Shown one piece after another: positions 18,901 through 29,000 of a stretch of DNA of 64,000 bases. The stretch's first letter is position 1. Each line of letters begins with the position of its first letter. The stretch spans positions 1 through 64,000 of the forward strand of contig NZ_JAIVFS010000030.1 in the NCBI RefSeq assembly GCF_020829645.1, read 5' to 3'. This DNA is from Nostoc mirabile CHAB5784. Its GTDB lineage: Bacteria > Cyanobacteriota > Cyanobacteriia > Cyanobacteriales > Nostocaceae. The notes beneath the pieces were generated by a model that saw only the letters and a list, made by a program, of their open reading frames with translations, had not been told where the DNA came from and did no database searches. The translations under genes and the position numbers were made by a program.

Positions 18901-20587
18901 CGCAATTATCTATATGTTGTTTAAATGTTGCTTCCCTTTCGTATAATTCCTTTGCCATATTTACATATTGCGCCCCTTGTCCTGAAAACATGAAGATGAC
19001 TGGACAGTGACTAGGCTTGTAGTAGTTAGTAAAAACACGTTGTGGGTCGAGGTCAGCTAGCGCTTTAACTGCGTCTTCAAGATCACTACAAAGGACTATG
19101 CGGCGATGATTAAAAGCTTGACGACCCACTTGTAGGGTGTATGCAACATCAGGTAGGTTAATCTCAGAATTTTGCTGCAAATGGGCACTCAGTTGTGCTG
19201 TTGCAGTTTCTAAAGCCGTGCTGGTTTTGGCTGAAAGAACTAACAATTGCCAAGGACGCGAGGGACTCGAAGCCAGAATTACTGGAGCTTCTTCTAAAAT
19301 CACATGGGCATTAGTCCCACCAATGCCAAAAGAACTTACACCTGCTCTCTTGGGTGTACCATTAGTTTGCCACTCTGATAATTTGGTGTTGACGTAAAAC
19401 GGGCTATTAGCAAAATCTATTTGTGGATTGGGCTGCCTAAAGTGCAAGCTAGGAGGTATTTGTTGATGTTTTAATGCCAGGACTGTTTTAATTAATCCTG
19501 TCACACCTGCTGCTGTATCCAAATGTCCAATATTAGTCTTAACTGAACCAATAGCACAAAAACCTTTTTTATTTGTGCTAGCACGAAAAGCTTGTGTGAG
19601 AGCCTTAATTTCAATCGGGTCTCCTAAGATGGTTCCTGTACCGTGGGCTTCTACATAAGTAATAGTCTCAGGCTCGACTCCAGCCAAGGCTAAAGCTTCT
19701 AAAATTACTTCCCTTTGACCATCAACACTAGGGGCTGTATATCCAACCTTTAAAGAACCATCATTATTAACAGATGAACCCTTGATTACTGCATGAATAA
19801 AATCACCATCGGCAATAGCATCTTCTAATCTTTTCAAGACTACTACACCTAAACCATTGCCACCATTAGTTCCTTTGGCTTGAGCATCAAAAGCTCGGCA
19901 ATGACCATCAGGAGATTGAATTCCTCCTTGCTGATATTGATAACCAGTTTTTTGCAAGACTCCAACGGCAACACCCCCTGCTAAAACAATATCACTTTCA
20001 CCATTGAGTAAACTTTGGCAAGCTAAATGCACGGCAACTAATGATGTAGAGCAAGCAGTTTGAACGTTGATACTTGGCCCTTTCAAGTTCAATTTGTAAG
20101 AAACTTGCGTGGGTAAAAAGTCTTTGTCATTTCCAATCAAAATTTGGTGGCTGTCTACCGATTCCATCAAATCACGATTGGAATATAAGTTTGAAAGTAG
20201 GTATGTACTTGCAGCTACACCGGCGAAAACACCTATTTGACCGCTATAAGTTTCCGAGTTATAGCCAGCATTTTCTAAAGCTTCCCAAACACATTCTAGA
20301 AAAAGCCGATGCTGTGGATCTGTAATCTCAGCTTCTCTGGGAGAAAAGCCAAAAAATGAAGCATCAAATAAATCTATATTTTCTAATATACCGCTTGCTT
20401 TAACGTAATTTGGCTCGTTAAGCAATGACGGATCTACCCCAGTAGATATTAGTTCCTCATCTGTAAAAAAAGAAATTGACTCTACACCATCCCGCAAATT
20501 TTCCCAAAAGCTATCAACTTTATTTGCTCCAGGAAAACGACCCGCCATACCAATAATAGCAATTTCGTCTTTATTTGCTATATCCAT
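15905..20587 (-). CDS. PKS module KS-AT-KR-ACP
   Basis: About 1560 residues. KS (about 10-425) is intact (QTACSTSLVAVH, EAHGTGT, IGHLDTAAG). AT has GQGAQ, GHSIGEY and HAFHS, predicting malonyl-CoA. This is the only fully canonical KR in the window: TGGLGGIG, IGRSALP, Lys in QPKVYG, Ser in LLSSLSS and YSAAN. ACP shows LGGDSLLI. A beta-hydroxy unit is predicted. The C-terminus carries a basic helical tail (RKEAAMQEKRQLMKQRRK), a type that in this window appears only on subunits followed by a KS-first protein. The frame can extend to a TTG at 20629; ATG 20587 is preferred because the KS begins directly after it, although no strong Shine-Dalgarno is present. Confidence 0.93.
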   Translation of the reverse strand: MDIANKDEIAIIGMAGRFPGANKVDSFWENLRDGVESISFFTDEELISTGVDPSLLNEPNYVKASGILENIDLFDASFFGFSPREAEITDPQHRLFLECVWEALENAGYNSETYSGQIGVFAGVAASTYLLSNLYSNRDLMESVDSHQILIGNDKDFLPTQVSYKLNLKGPSINVQTACSTSLVAVHLACQSLLNGESDIVLAGGVAVGVLQKTGYQYQQGGIQSPDGHCRAFDAQAKGTNGGNGLGVVVLKRLEDAIADGDFIHAVIKGSSVNNDGSLKVGYTAPSVDGQREVILEALALAGVEPETITYVEAHGTGTILGDPIEIKALTQAFRASTNKKGFCAIGSVKTNIGHLDTAAGVTGLIKTVLALKHQQIPPSLHFRQPNPQIDFANSPFYVNTKLSEWQTNGTPKRAGVSSFGIGGTNAHVILEEAPVILASSPSRPWQLLVLSAKTSTALETATAQLSAHLQQNSEINLPDVAYTLQVGRQAFNHRRIVLCSDLEDAVKALADLDPQRVFTNYYKPSHCPVIFMFSGQGAQYVNMAKELYEREATFKQHIDNCAVILQPYLGVDIRRLLYPREQDIESASFQLQQTAFTQSALFVIEYALAQLFIEWGIRPEAMIGHSIGEYIAAAIAGVFSLEDALAIVAKRGLLMQQLSTGSMLAIKLPEKDLHLLLETEALYKDSLELAVVNSPSSCVVSGTNEAVARLQKQLSSQEVECRLLHTSHAFHSVMMSPILEEFVQWVSKFQLNPPRIRFISNVTGSWITNEQATNPSYWGQHLRQTVRFSDGICQLIQQFEGVFLEVGPGHSLSTFTKQHLDRSAKQVALTSLRHVKEQVSDSNLLLQTLGRLWLSGIDIDWSEFYTHEFRHRLPLPTYPFERQRYWIEPQKSGQGQNGGRTPVSLSKKADIADWFYIPFWKPSLAPLQLQHQESVSQKSSILVFVDECGLGIKLVSELEKQNQDVITVKIGELFTIKSEFEYTINPQKNHDYEVLIEEIFKQKKIQKKIIHLWNVTPTTNQKLEIEKVNQAQTTGFYSLLFLAQALGIQDTTDNFEITVISNDLQSVTGNEVLSPEKATLLGPIKVISQEYSNINCRSIDVILPESGSWQEEKLLEQLLAEFKVPDSEKLIAYRGLNRWVQTFEPVRLEKTKIENPRLREKGVYLITGGLGGIGLVLAEYLARTVQAKLLLIGRSALPKKDEWEQWLNTHDETDNTSHKIRKVQELEHLGAEVLVVSADVSNTQQMQSAIVQAQQQFGQINGVIHAAGIVQGKSFEAIENISHADCEHQFQPKVYGLLALEKVLENRELDFCLLLSSLSSVLGGLGFVAYSAANIFMDAFVEQHNRNYPASWSSISWDGWQIENINENEQNTDLGANLTELAIKSEEGVKAFERILNYAVLNHIVVSTGELQARIKQWVKLESLQQQAESQQNNFLLYSRPDLQNPYVVPSNEIEQEIANIWQEILGIKNVGLHDNFFELGGDSLLIIQVRSKIKKILNKNLSIADLFEYSTVSTLAEYIGGKQIEETIFQQADDRASRKEAAMQEKRQLMKQRRKIDV

Positions 20588-20643
20588 AAGTAAAAGCCCA
20601 AATCTAAATATTTTTTGTCTAACATCCAAGCATTGAATGAGAA

Positions 20644-22284
20644 TTATTTAATTGAAATTCCAGAAGCAATCTGAATCTGATCATTTAAAACTGCATCAAT
20701 ATCTTCTTCAGTAGTTAATGGATTGGCAATGACAGCACGCATGGCAGTTACAGTAATTTCTTTATCAAAGTTTATTCTATTTTTTGTCGTTCTTGAGATA
20801 AAAGTGCGACCAATATGACGCTGCATTTTTTGTAAATCTTCATTAAAATCGTTGATCATTTCATTAGTTTTTTCTGTTAACTGCTTATTGGCAACAGCTT
20901 TTCTAAATTTCTCTGGAATATACCGATAAATTAACAAATTAGTATCAGGTTCTGCCAACAATTCAAATTCGGGCATCGCTGAAATACGAGTAGCCATGTA
21001 TTGAGTTTTCCTTATTCCTTCATCAATCAAAAACTCATATCCCTTAAGCCCAATTAGCTTTAAACCAGCGTGTAAAAATAAAGCCATGCCAGGTCGAGAA
21101 CCTTCCAAAGCACGTTTACCTAAATCAAACGATCCCTTACGCATGGTATAACTAGCCTGTTTTTCTATTGAAGAAGCTAGATAAGGATCGCGGAAAAAGA
21201 CCATACCAATACCCATTGGTAAATATAATTGTTTATGTCCATCAATGGTTACTGAATCAGCTTTTTCAATACCAGCAAGCTTATGTTGATGTTTTCGGGA
21301 AAAGATAACTGGCCCACCCCAAGCAGCATCTACATGAAAATGTATATTATTTTCTTGAGCGATCTCCGCAATATCTTCTAGGGGATCGACACTACCAGAA
21401 TCTGTAGTTCCAGCAATGCCGACAATGGCTATGATATGTAATTTTTGTTCGCGGCATTCTGCAACAGCTTGACGTAGTGCTTGTATGTTAACTCGATTGT
21501 TCGAGTCAACGGTTACTCTAATCAAATTTTGGGTACTAATGCCCATCAAATCTGCAACTTTATCAAAAGAGAAATGCATCAATTCGGAGCCAATCACAAC
21601 TGCTCCTTTGTAGCCATAAAAATTTAGGGCTGCTGTTAAACCTTCTTTTTCTATGCCTAAAAACTCATTTTTAGCTCCCAAGGATTTATTTCGCGCGCAC
21701 CACAGTGCTGTAATATTGGCTGTTGTACCACCAGAAGTTAAAATTCCTAATGTACTCTGATTGTTTTGAATATGCTGGGTGTAAAAATTATCGGAAAAAC
21801 TATAAATTTGTCGATGCATCATTGCTAAAGCTTCACGTTCATAAAAGCTCAAAGCTTTAGCAGTCTCTATTTTGACAGCATTTTGATTCATTGCTGTCAT
21901 TAGTTTAGCTAGAGGTCGTACAAAAGAAGGAAGCGCCGAGGTCATGTGGCCGATAAATTGTGGCGAAGATGTATGTATAGAGTCAGAAACAACGTTATCA
22001 CCTAAGTATTGGAAATAGCTTTCAAAATCAGTAGGTTCTAAAGGTATTTGGCTCTCACTAAATCTTTTGATTATCAAGTCAATCTCAACATTAGTATTTG
22101 CGCTTTTTGTAATTAAAAATTCCTCAGAAAAATCATTAACTATCTCATCTATCCGCGTTTCAATAGATTTCCCTAGAGTAGGTACAAACATTTGTTTGAC
22201 ATACTCACCAATTTCAGAATATAATATTCGCTCAGTTTGAGAAAAGCTATTTGTAGATAAAAAACTTTTTTCACTTAATGTCAT
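20644..22284 (-). CDS. panP: PLP-dependent aspartate 1-decarboxylase (PanP-like), beta-alanine supply
   Basis: 546-residue group II PLP decarboxylase with the length and segments of PanP, the PLP-type L-aspartate alpha-decarboxylase of some bacteria: IHTSSPQFIGHMTSALPSF, the TSGGTTANITA phosphate loop, VDAAWGG and the PLP Lys in TIDGHKQLYLP. PanP converts L-Asp to beta-alanine. AGGAG lies 6 nt before ATG 22284. Its place among assembly-line genes, with a terminal A domain that looks beta-alanine specific, points to dedicated precursor supply. Group II decarboxylases of this length also include glutamate and 2,4-diaminobutyrate decarboxylases, so the substrate is inferred. A methylaspartate substrate, giving a methyl-beta-alanine, is possible but has no support here. 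Confidence 0.82.
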   Translation of the reverse strand: MTLSEKSFLSTNSFSQTERILYSEIGEYVKQMFVPTLGKSIETRIDEIVNDFSEEFLITKSANTNVEIDLIIKRFSESQIPLEPTDFESYFQYLGDNVVSDSIHTSSPQFIGHMTSALPSFVRPLAKLMTAMNQNAVKIETAKALSFYEREALAMMHRQIYSFSDNFYTQHIQNNQSTLGILTSGGTTANITALWCARNKSLGAKNEFLGIEKEGLTAALNFYGYKGAVVIGSELMHFSFDKVADLMGISTQNLIRVTVDSNNRVNIQALRQAVAECREQKLHIIAIVGIAGTTDSGSVDPLEDIAEIAQENNIHFHVDAAWGGPVIFSRKHQHKLAGIEKADSVTIDGHKQLYLPMGIGMVFFRDPYLASSIEKQASYTMRKGSFDLGKRALEGSRPGMALFLHAGLKLIGLKGYEFLIDEGIRKTQYMATRISAMPEFELLAEPDTNLLIYRYIPEKFRKAVANKQLTEKTNEMINDFNEDLQKMQRHIGRTFISRTTKNRINFDKEITVTAMRAVIANPLTTEEDIDAVLNDQIQIASGISIK

Positions 22285-22416
22285 TTTTTCTCCTGCAATA
22301 GGTAATTTTTATTCTGCATTGCTAATACTTTTGATAACTTACGCAAAAACCTTTCGATCTCTCATTTTCCCTGTTTTTTGCGCCATATACGGTTAGTTTC
22401 TTTAATTGGATAAATT

Positions 22417-25400
22417 TTATTGTTCACCTGATTTAGGCGAAACTATACCTTCTTTGATGGCTGTTCGGTGTTCTTTTCTGGCTTGTTTTCGACGCTGTAA
22501 TGAAGCTGTCCTATCTTCAGAAACATGAGAATGTTTGATAAAAGATGTTTCTTCTCTTGATTCCTGACTAAAATATCTAGCTAGGTGGCTGATGGTTGGA
22601 TATTGAAACATTTCTACCAACAGAAAATCTCTCTGAAATATTTTTTGCAATTTACTATGAACCTGAACTAAAAGCAGCGAATGACCACCAAGTTCAAAGA
22701 AGTTATCATTGATTCCTATGTTCTCAACATTAAGTACTTCTTGCCAAATATCGGCAATAGTTTTTTCGACCTCAGTTTGGGGTGGCTGGTAAACTGCTTC
22801 CAATTCAGGGCGTGCTGTATCAGGTGCAGGTAGCGCTTTGCGATCGACCTTTCCATTTGGTGTTAGTGGTAGTGTCTCCAGTGTGATAAAAGCTGTTGGC
22901 ATCATGTAGTTTGGTAACTTTGACTCTAAAAAGTTACGTAGTTCAGCAATTATCAGTGTTTGCTCTTTTTCAGGGACTACATAAGCAACTATTAGTTGAG
23001 AATCTCCTGAATCATCGCGTATTATAACTACAGTTTCTTGCACTCCTGGGTGTTGACTGATGAGTGTTTCAATTTCTCCTAGTTCAATGCGGAAGCCGCG
23101 AATCTTCACCTGATCATCAATACGTCTCAGGTATTCAATGTCTCCATTGGGTAGATAACGCGCTAAGTCGCCTGTTTTGTACAAGCGTTCGGAATTTGAG
23201 GATTGGTCTTTTTTCCCTCCCCTGCCTCTTGGGAAGGGGTTAGGAATAAATCTTTGAGATGTTAGTTCTGGCCGGTTTAAATAACCCCGTACCACGCCAG
23301 CACCACCAATATACATTTCGCCTGATACTCCGATGGGTACTGGCTGGCGATCGCTATCTAGTAAATAAACTTGCAAGTCAGGAATTGGACGACCAATTAC
23401 ACTTCCTGATGGTACTTCTAAGTCTACCATTGTTAGGGGACGATATGTAACATGCACGGTTGTTTCCGTAATGCCGTACATATTGACTAACTCTGGAGAC
23501 TGGTCGCCATGACGCTCAAACCAAGGTCTTAAACTCTCAAGTTGCAAAGCTTCCCCACCGAAAATAACTTTTCGCAGGCTTAAGTTGTTACTATTTCCCA
23601 GCGATTCCTCTACCTGCATCAGTTGGCGGAAAGCGGAAGGTGTCTGGTTAAGTATCGTTACTTGTTGTGTTACTAGCAATTTATAAAAGTCTTCAGGTGA
23701 ACGACTCAGCCAGTACGGTACTACTATCAATCGTCCACCATACAGCAAGGCACCCCAGATTTCCCAAACAGAAAAATCAAAGGCTATTGAATGGAATAGT
23801 GTCCATACATCCTGTTGGTTAAAGTTATACCAGGACTGTGTTGCAGCTAAAAGACGGACAACATTGGCGTGATTAACTAATACAGCTTTGGGTTGACCTG
23901 TCGAACCAGATGTATAGATGATGTAGGCTAAATTATCAGTTTTACAGTCATTAATGGGGTTTTTTTGGCTTTTTTGAGCTATAGTTTTCCAATCTGTGTC
24001 TAGACAAACAATTTTAGTCTGATGTTTCGGTAAATTCTCTATTAAGTGTTGCTGTGTGAGTAATATTGTCACTTCAGCGTCTTGCAACATCAAGGCTATA
24101 CGTTCTGGGGGATAAGCTAGGTCTATCGGTACATAAGCACCACCAGCTTTGAGGATGGCTAATAACCCGATGACCATAGAGAGCGATCGCTCTACACAAA
24201 TCCCCACCAATACCTCTGGTTTTACTCCCAATGAACGCAAGTAATGCCCTAGCTGATTTGCTCTGGCGTTGAGTTCCTGATAGGTTAGCTGATCATCTTC
24301 AAACACCACTGCAACAGCATCAGGTGTCAATTCTACTTGAGTCTCGAATAACTGATGGATACATTGCTGTTGAGGATACTCAACTTCTGTATTATTCCAC
24401 TCCAGCAGTAATTGATAACTTTCTTGAGCAGTAAGCAACGGCAAGTGCCGAAGTTGTCGATCAGGGTTAGCCACGATACCCTCCAGCAAGGTCGCTAAAT
24501 GTCCTAATATTCGACTAATGGTATATCTGTCAAAGCGACGGGTATCATATCCAATAATCAGTCTCAATTCTGAACCAGGATAGACTTGTACACTAAGGGG
24601 ATAGTTCGTCTTTCCAAAAAACGACTGAGAACCGCCGACAATCATGCTTTGAGCTAGCTTTTCTTGGCTAGGATCTACTAAATAGTTATTAAAAGCTAAA
24701 AGGCTCTCAAATAGTGGTAAACCACCGGGGATCTCACTCCATTGTTGGATTTGCATCAGCGGACTATACTCGTACTGACGTATTTCCGCTTCTTTAGACA
24801 GAAGCTCTTTCAGCCAGGGTACGAGGAAAGCATTAGATGGTACTTGTACTCGTAGCGGTAGTGTATTGATGAACAGTCCCATCATAGACTCTGCCTCCGC
24901 CAGTGCAGCAGGTCGGCTTGAAGATGTGGCTCCAAAAACTATATCTTCCTCCCCACTGTAGCGGCTCAAAAGCAGCGCCCAACATCCCTTTATTAGAATG
25001 TTCAAAGTTATCTGATGCTTTTGCACAAAGGATTTTATGGCGGCTGTCACAGTCGCTGATATCTGGATCTCCTGTTGATCTTCATAGTCTTTTTCTTGGC
25101 TAGAGAAGCTACTTAAAGCCTTGCTTACCAAAAGTGGTGTCGGTAACGTGAATCCTCTGAGGGTCTCGCGCCAGAAATCTTCAGCCTTGGATAAATCTTG
25201 CTGTTGTAGCCAAGCAATATATTCTTTGTAGGGACGGGGGGGTTCTAGATGTAAATCCTCACCTTTGCAAAAGGCATTATAGAACTCATAGAATTCCTTC
25301 CACAGCCAAGTTAAAGACCACCCTTCCATTAGAATGTGGTGATAGCTAAAGACAAATTGATAAGTGTTGTCAGCTACCTGAATCAATGTCAAGCGTAATA

Positions 25401-25767
25401 GTGGTGAGTCGGAGAGTTTAAAGCCTCGCTTGGGTTCCTCTGTTAAAAAAACTTCTAGTTGCTTTTGTTGCTCGTGTAAGGATAGTTTCCGCCAGTCTTG
25501 AAATTCCCAAGGTAAATCCACTCGCCGATACACCACTTGATATGGCTTATCAAGATTTTCCCAATAGAAGGAGGTACGAAAAATCGGGTGTCGCTCTATA
25601 ATTCGCTGCCAAGCTTTCTGAAAAGCTAAGATATCAAGCTGAGTTTGCAAGGTGTAACAAGACTGCTCAAAATACACTCCGGAATTAGGTGCAGCAAGCG
25701 TGTGGAAAAGCATACCCTGCTGCATGGGTGAAAGTTCGTATATATCTTCAATATTCTTTTGTTTCAT
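22417..25767 (-). CDS. NRPS module C-A(Thr)-PCP
   Basis: 1116 residues. It opens with KNIEDIYELSPMQQGMLFH, the acceptor type seen on C domains that follow an epimerase-bearing subunit (here the PKS-E protein). The C motif is HHILMEG rather than HHxxxDG, with Glu replacing Asp; both His remain. A domain (about 470-975) code D-F-W-N-I-G-M-V-H-K matches the published Thr code. PCP (about 995-1060) has LGGHSLLL. A long basic tail (SLQRRKQARKEHRTA) follows, the type that precedes KS-first subunits; the next assembly-line protein is the PKS at 15905-20587. AGGAGG lies about 8 nt before ATG 25767. The A domain closely resembles that of the other Thr module at 36330-39608. Confidence 0.93.
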   Translation of the reverse strand: MKQKNIEDIYELSPMQQGMLFHTLAAPNSGVYFEQSCYTLQTQLDILAFQKAWQRIIERHPIFRTSFYWENLDKPYQVVYRRVDLPWEFQDWRKLSLHEQQKQLEVFLTEEPKRGFKLSDSPLLRLTLIQVADNTYQFVFSYHHILMEGWSLTWLWKEFYEFYNAFCKGEDLHLEPPRPYKEYIAWLQQQDLSKAEDFWRETLRGFTLPTPLLVSKALSSFSSQEKDYEDQQEIQISATVTAAIKSFVQKHQITLNILIKGCWALLLSRYSGEEDIVFGATSSSRPAALAEAESMMGLFINTLPLRVQVPSNAFLVPWLKELLSKEAEIRQYEYSPLMQIQQWSEIPGGLPLFESLLAFNNYLVDPSQEKLAQSMIVGGSQSFFGKTNYPLSVQVYPGSELRLIIGYDTRRFDRYTISRILGHLATLLEGIVANPDRQLRHLPLLTAQESYQLLLEWNNTEVEYPQQQCIHQLFETQVELTPDAVAVVFEDDQLTYQELNARANQLGHYLRSLGVKPEVLVGICVERSLSMVIGLLAILKAGGAYVPIDLAYPPERIALMLQDAEVTILLTQQHLIENLPKHQTKIVCLDTDWKTIAQKSQKNPINDCKTDNLAYIIYTSGSTGQPKAVLVNHANVVRLLAATQSWYNFNQQDVWTLFHSIAFDFSVWEIWGALLYGGRLIVVPYWLSRSPEDFYKLLVTQQVTILNQTPSAFRQLMQVEESLGNSNNLSLRKVIFGGEALQLESLRPWFERHGDQSPELVNMYGITETTVHVTYRPLTMVDLEVPSGSVIGRPIPDLQVYLLDSDRQPVPIGVSGEMYIGGAGVVRGYLNRPELTSQRFIPNPFPRGRGGKKDQSSNSERLYKTGDLARYLPNGDIEYLRRIDDQVKIRGFRIELGEIETLISQHPGVQETVVIIRDDSGDSQLIVAYVVPEKEQTLIIAELRNFLESKLPNYMMPTAFITLETLPLTPNGKVDRKALPAPDTARPELEAVYQPPQTEVEKTIADIWQEVLNVENIGINDNFFELGGHSLLLVQVHSKLQKIFQRDFLLVEMFQYPTISHLARYFSQESREETSFIKHSHVSEDRTASLQRRKQARKEHRTAIKEGIVSPKSGEQ

Positions 25768-26032
25768 TAAAAATTCCTCCTGTCAGCAATACCTTCGCCA
25801 ATTTACGAGCCTTGATATAGAACAAACCTAAGATTTTACACGCTTGTTTTTGCTGGATGGCAAAAAACTGAGCCAATAAAATCTGCAAAAGTTTGTGTGG
25901 AAGTAATAATGAAAGTCCTGTACGTCTGGACTGGGGTTTTACGTTTTACTTAATAATCAAGCATGGTCTTGTGTTGGGCTATTTCAGCAAAAGCTAGCAG
26001 AACTTCTTTTTTTGGCTAAGGTATTGGTCAGA
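25768..26032. other. 265-base intergenic region with a small inverted repeat
   Basis: Between the PKS-E stop and the second Thr module. It holds the Shine-Dalgarno of the downstream gene and a 7+6+7 inverted repeat (TTTTTGC at 25847-25853, GCAAAAA at 25860-25866). I see no T-run that would make it a clear terminator and no coding remnant. It is the longest gap inside the assembly-line genes, so an internal promoter or processing site is possible. Confidence 0.35.
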
Positions 26033-29000
26033 TTAACCAATCTGAGTCAGTAACTTACTCAAATTTTCTTGATTGATGTTTGCTTGCAAAAAGTCTGAAG
26101 GAGTGTACTCCCCTGCCTCAGGAGACTGACAGTGGGCAATGAGAGACCTGAGCGCTTCTACAAAACTATGAGATAGTTTTTCTATTGTCTCACGTCTATG
26201 AACATTCGAGCTATACATCCATGACACTTCTAACTTTCCTTCAACAATACTCGCATTCACACGTAGCAAATGAGTCCGGTTCGCTTTGGGACTGAGCGTC
26301 GACCCAGTGAATTCTTCAGTCGGTTTGAATAGGGAAAACTGAGGAAAGCTCTTACCAAATTGACCAAAATAGATGAAAAATACCTCTGCTTGGGGAATTG
26401 ACCGAATTTTGTCTGCAATTACTGTATCCTTGCTTAGGTAGCGTAGCACTCCATAGTCAATGCCTTTATTAGAAATGCGACGAAATTGCTCTTTGACGGC
26501 TTTCAATGCATCGCCTGGATTGTCGGACTTTTCCAAATCCAAAAGTACAGGATAGAGAATAGTAAACCAACCAACTGACCGTGATATATCCACATTATCT
26601 ATACCACCTGTACTTACCTCCCGCCCATTTTCTTCCAGATCAACTAGTAGCAAGTTTACGCCTGTCCATTGGGCAAAACTCTGTACAAGGGCACTCAGCA
26701 GAATTTCTTGTGTATTAGTTCGATAGACTGCTGGAACTTCCTGAAGCAATGCTTGAGTCTCTTGTGAGTTCAGCATTATTGACAAAGTTTGCTCCGACAC
26801 AACAGTGTTAAGGCCTCCAGGATAATCCATAGGTAGGCGGGAAACTTCTTTGTGACGTTCGCTCAGCCAGTTATTTTGCCGTTTGTGCAACTCTGCTGAT
26901 TGAGCGTATTCTTCTAGTTGTAAAGCCCACTGTTTGAAGGAAGTTGTTTTTTGTGGAAGCTCAATTGCCTTACCATGACTGAGCTGCTGACAAGCAGTCT
27001 CAAGATCCTCTAACAAGATCCGCCAAGAGGCGGGATCTACAGTCGAGTGGTGGATGATGATTAGCAAGCGACTTGGCTTGTTGGCGCCCAGTTCAAAAAG
27101 GGCAACCCGCACAGTCGGTCCTTCACAGAGGTTGAGGCTAGTTTGTAGTTCAGCGGCAGCTACCTCCTGAGCAGATTTTTGAATCTCTGTTGACAATGCC
27201 GACAAATCTATGTATGTAAAAGGTATCACTTCTTGAGGGCTAGCGTTGACCTGCTGCCAGCCAGATTCAGAGGGTATAAACCGAAGGCGAAGTGTATCGT
27301 GGTGTATTAATAATTGCTGCAATGCTTGTTCCAACAAAGCTGGATCGAGAACTTGCAGTACCTCTAAGAAGACTGATATGTTCTTGTGGTGCGGTTCTGG
27401 TTGATTCTGTTCAAAAAAATTGTGTTGGATAGGTGTAAGAGGCAGCGAACCAGTTACTAAGCCTTGTTCAGCCTGTACTACTTGCTTTATGCTTACCACG
27501 TTTGCTAGAGCGGCAATTGTTTGGTGCTCAAATAATTGCTGAGGAGTCAGCCGAAAACCTGCTTTAGCGGCTCTACCACTGACTTGAATGCCAATTACGG
27601 AGTCTCCACCTAACTCGAAAAAGTTATCTTCAATGCCTAAGCGTTCAATTCCAAGGAGTTCTTGCCAGATATTGGCTATGGATTGCTCTATCTCATTTCT
27701 AGGAGCAACATAGTCATTATCTAAATTAGGTCTTAAATAAAGTGAAGCAGAACTGGCTTTTTGTGTAAGTTGATGACCTGGACTAAATTCAAGTTTAATC
27801 CATCTTTTGATACTAACTTGCAAGTCTACCGTTGATGTGACTACCTGAGTAAATTTTCTCACAGATAAGGCACGTTTAAAAACCTCTAGTCCTTCTTGCC
27901 TTGTCATCATCGAATCTGCACCTTTGGATAAGGTTACTGATTCCGAAGATTCTTGAGTAATCCAATCGCCATAATTAATACTTTGCCAGGGGAAAAGACT
28001 TGTTTGGTTCTGTTTATGTACAAAAGCATCAGTAAATAGATGCGCTGCTGGATAGGCAGCCATGCCCATTACCCCTAAAATAGATGCTAATGAGGATATG
28101 ACTACGCAAAAATCTAGCTCTTTTCCTTGTAGGATATTTTCTAATACAAATAATCCATAGCCTGTTGAGCTTAATTGACTTTCACACTCAGTTTTACTTA
28201 TCTGTTGAACAGTGCTAAACAACTTTATCCCTGCTGCATGGATTACACCATGAATCTGACCAAAACGGTTTGATGCTTCAGTCATTACTGCTTGCATTTG
28301 TTCGAGATTAGCAACATCGGCGCGGCAAATTATAATCTCAGCACCCAATGCTTCCAATGCTTGCATTTTCTGAATTTTGCAAGTGATATCATCATTTTCA
28401 TCATGAGTTGCTAGCCATTGTGACCACTCTTGTTTTAAAGGAAAACTAGAACGCCCTGTGAGAATTAGCTTGGCATGTGCTGTTTGGGCGAGATATTCTG
28501 CCAACACCAAGCCAATATCTCCCAAACCACCAATAATTAAGTACACTCCTTCATCCCTGATGGGAATTGTTTCTTGATTTGGTTCCTCAAGTTGTATTGG
28601 TTCAAAAGTTTGCACCCATCGATGTTTACCACGGTAGGCAATCATATTCTCAGATGCCGTCTGAGTGAGTTCTGTTACGAGTTGGCCTATGAGTTGACTG
28701 TTTTGAGATGTTCTTGATTCAGGAATGACAACATCAACATTACGACAGGTGATATGGGGATACTCTTGGGGAATGACTTTACAAATTCCCATGATAGTTG
28801 CCTTTTCTGGACACAACTCTTCATCGCCATTTACCTCTTGCACATTGTTGGTAACAACCAGAATTTGCAAATCATCGGTAACTTCTTGTCTTCCCAATGC
28901 CTGCGCTAGGAAAAGTAGACTATAAAAACCATTATTTTGACATTCTTTAAAGAACTGATGGGATGATTCTGGTTGTGTGTTGGGGATGAGACTCCAAAAA

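Noticed and set aside
26033..27403. First reading of the PKS-linked E domain as plainly dead
   Set aside because: The catalytic His and the Glu equivalent are both present; only flanking positions are changed, so inactivity is not established.
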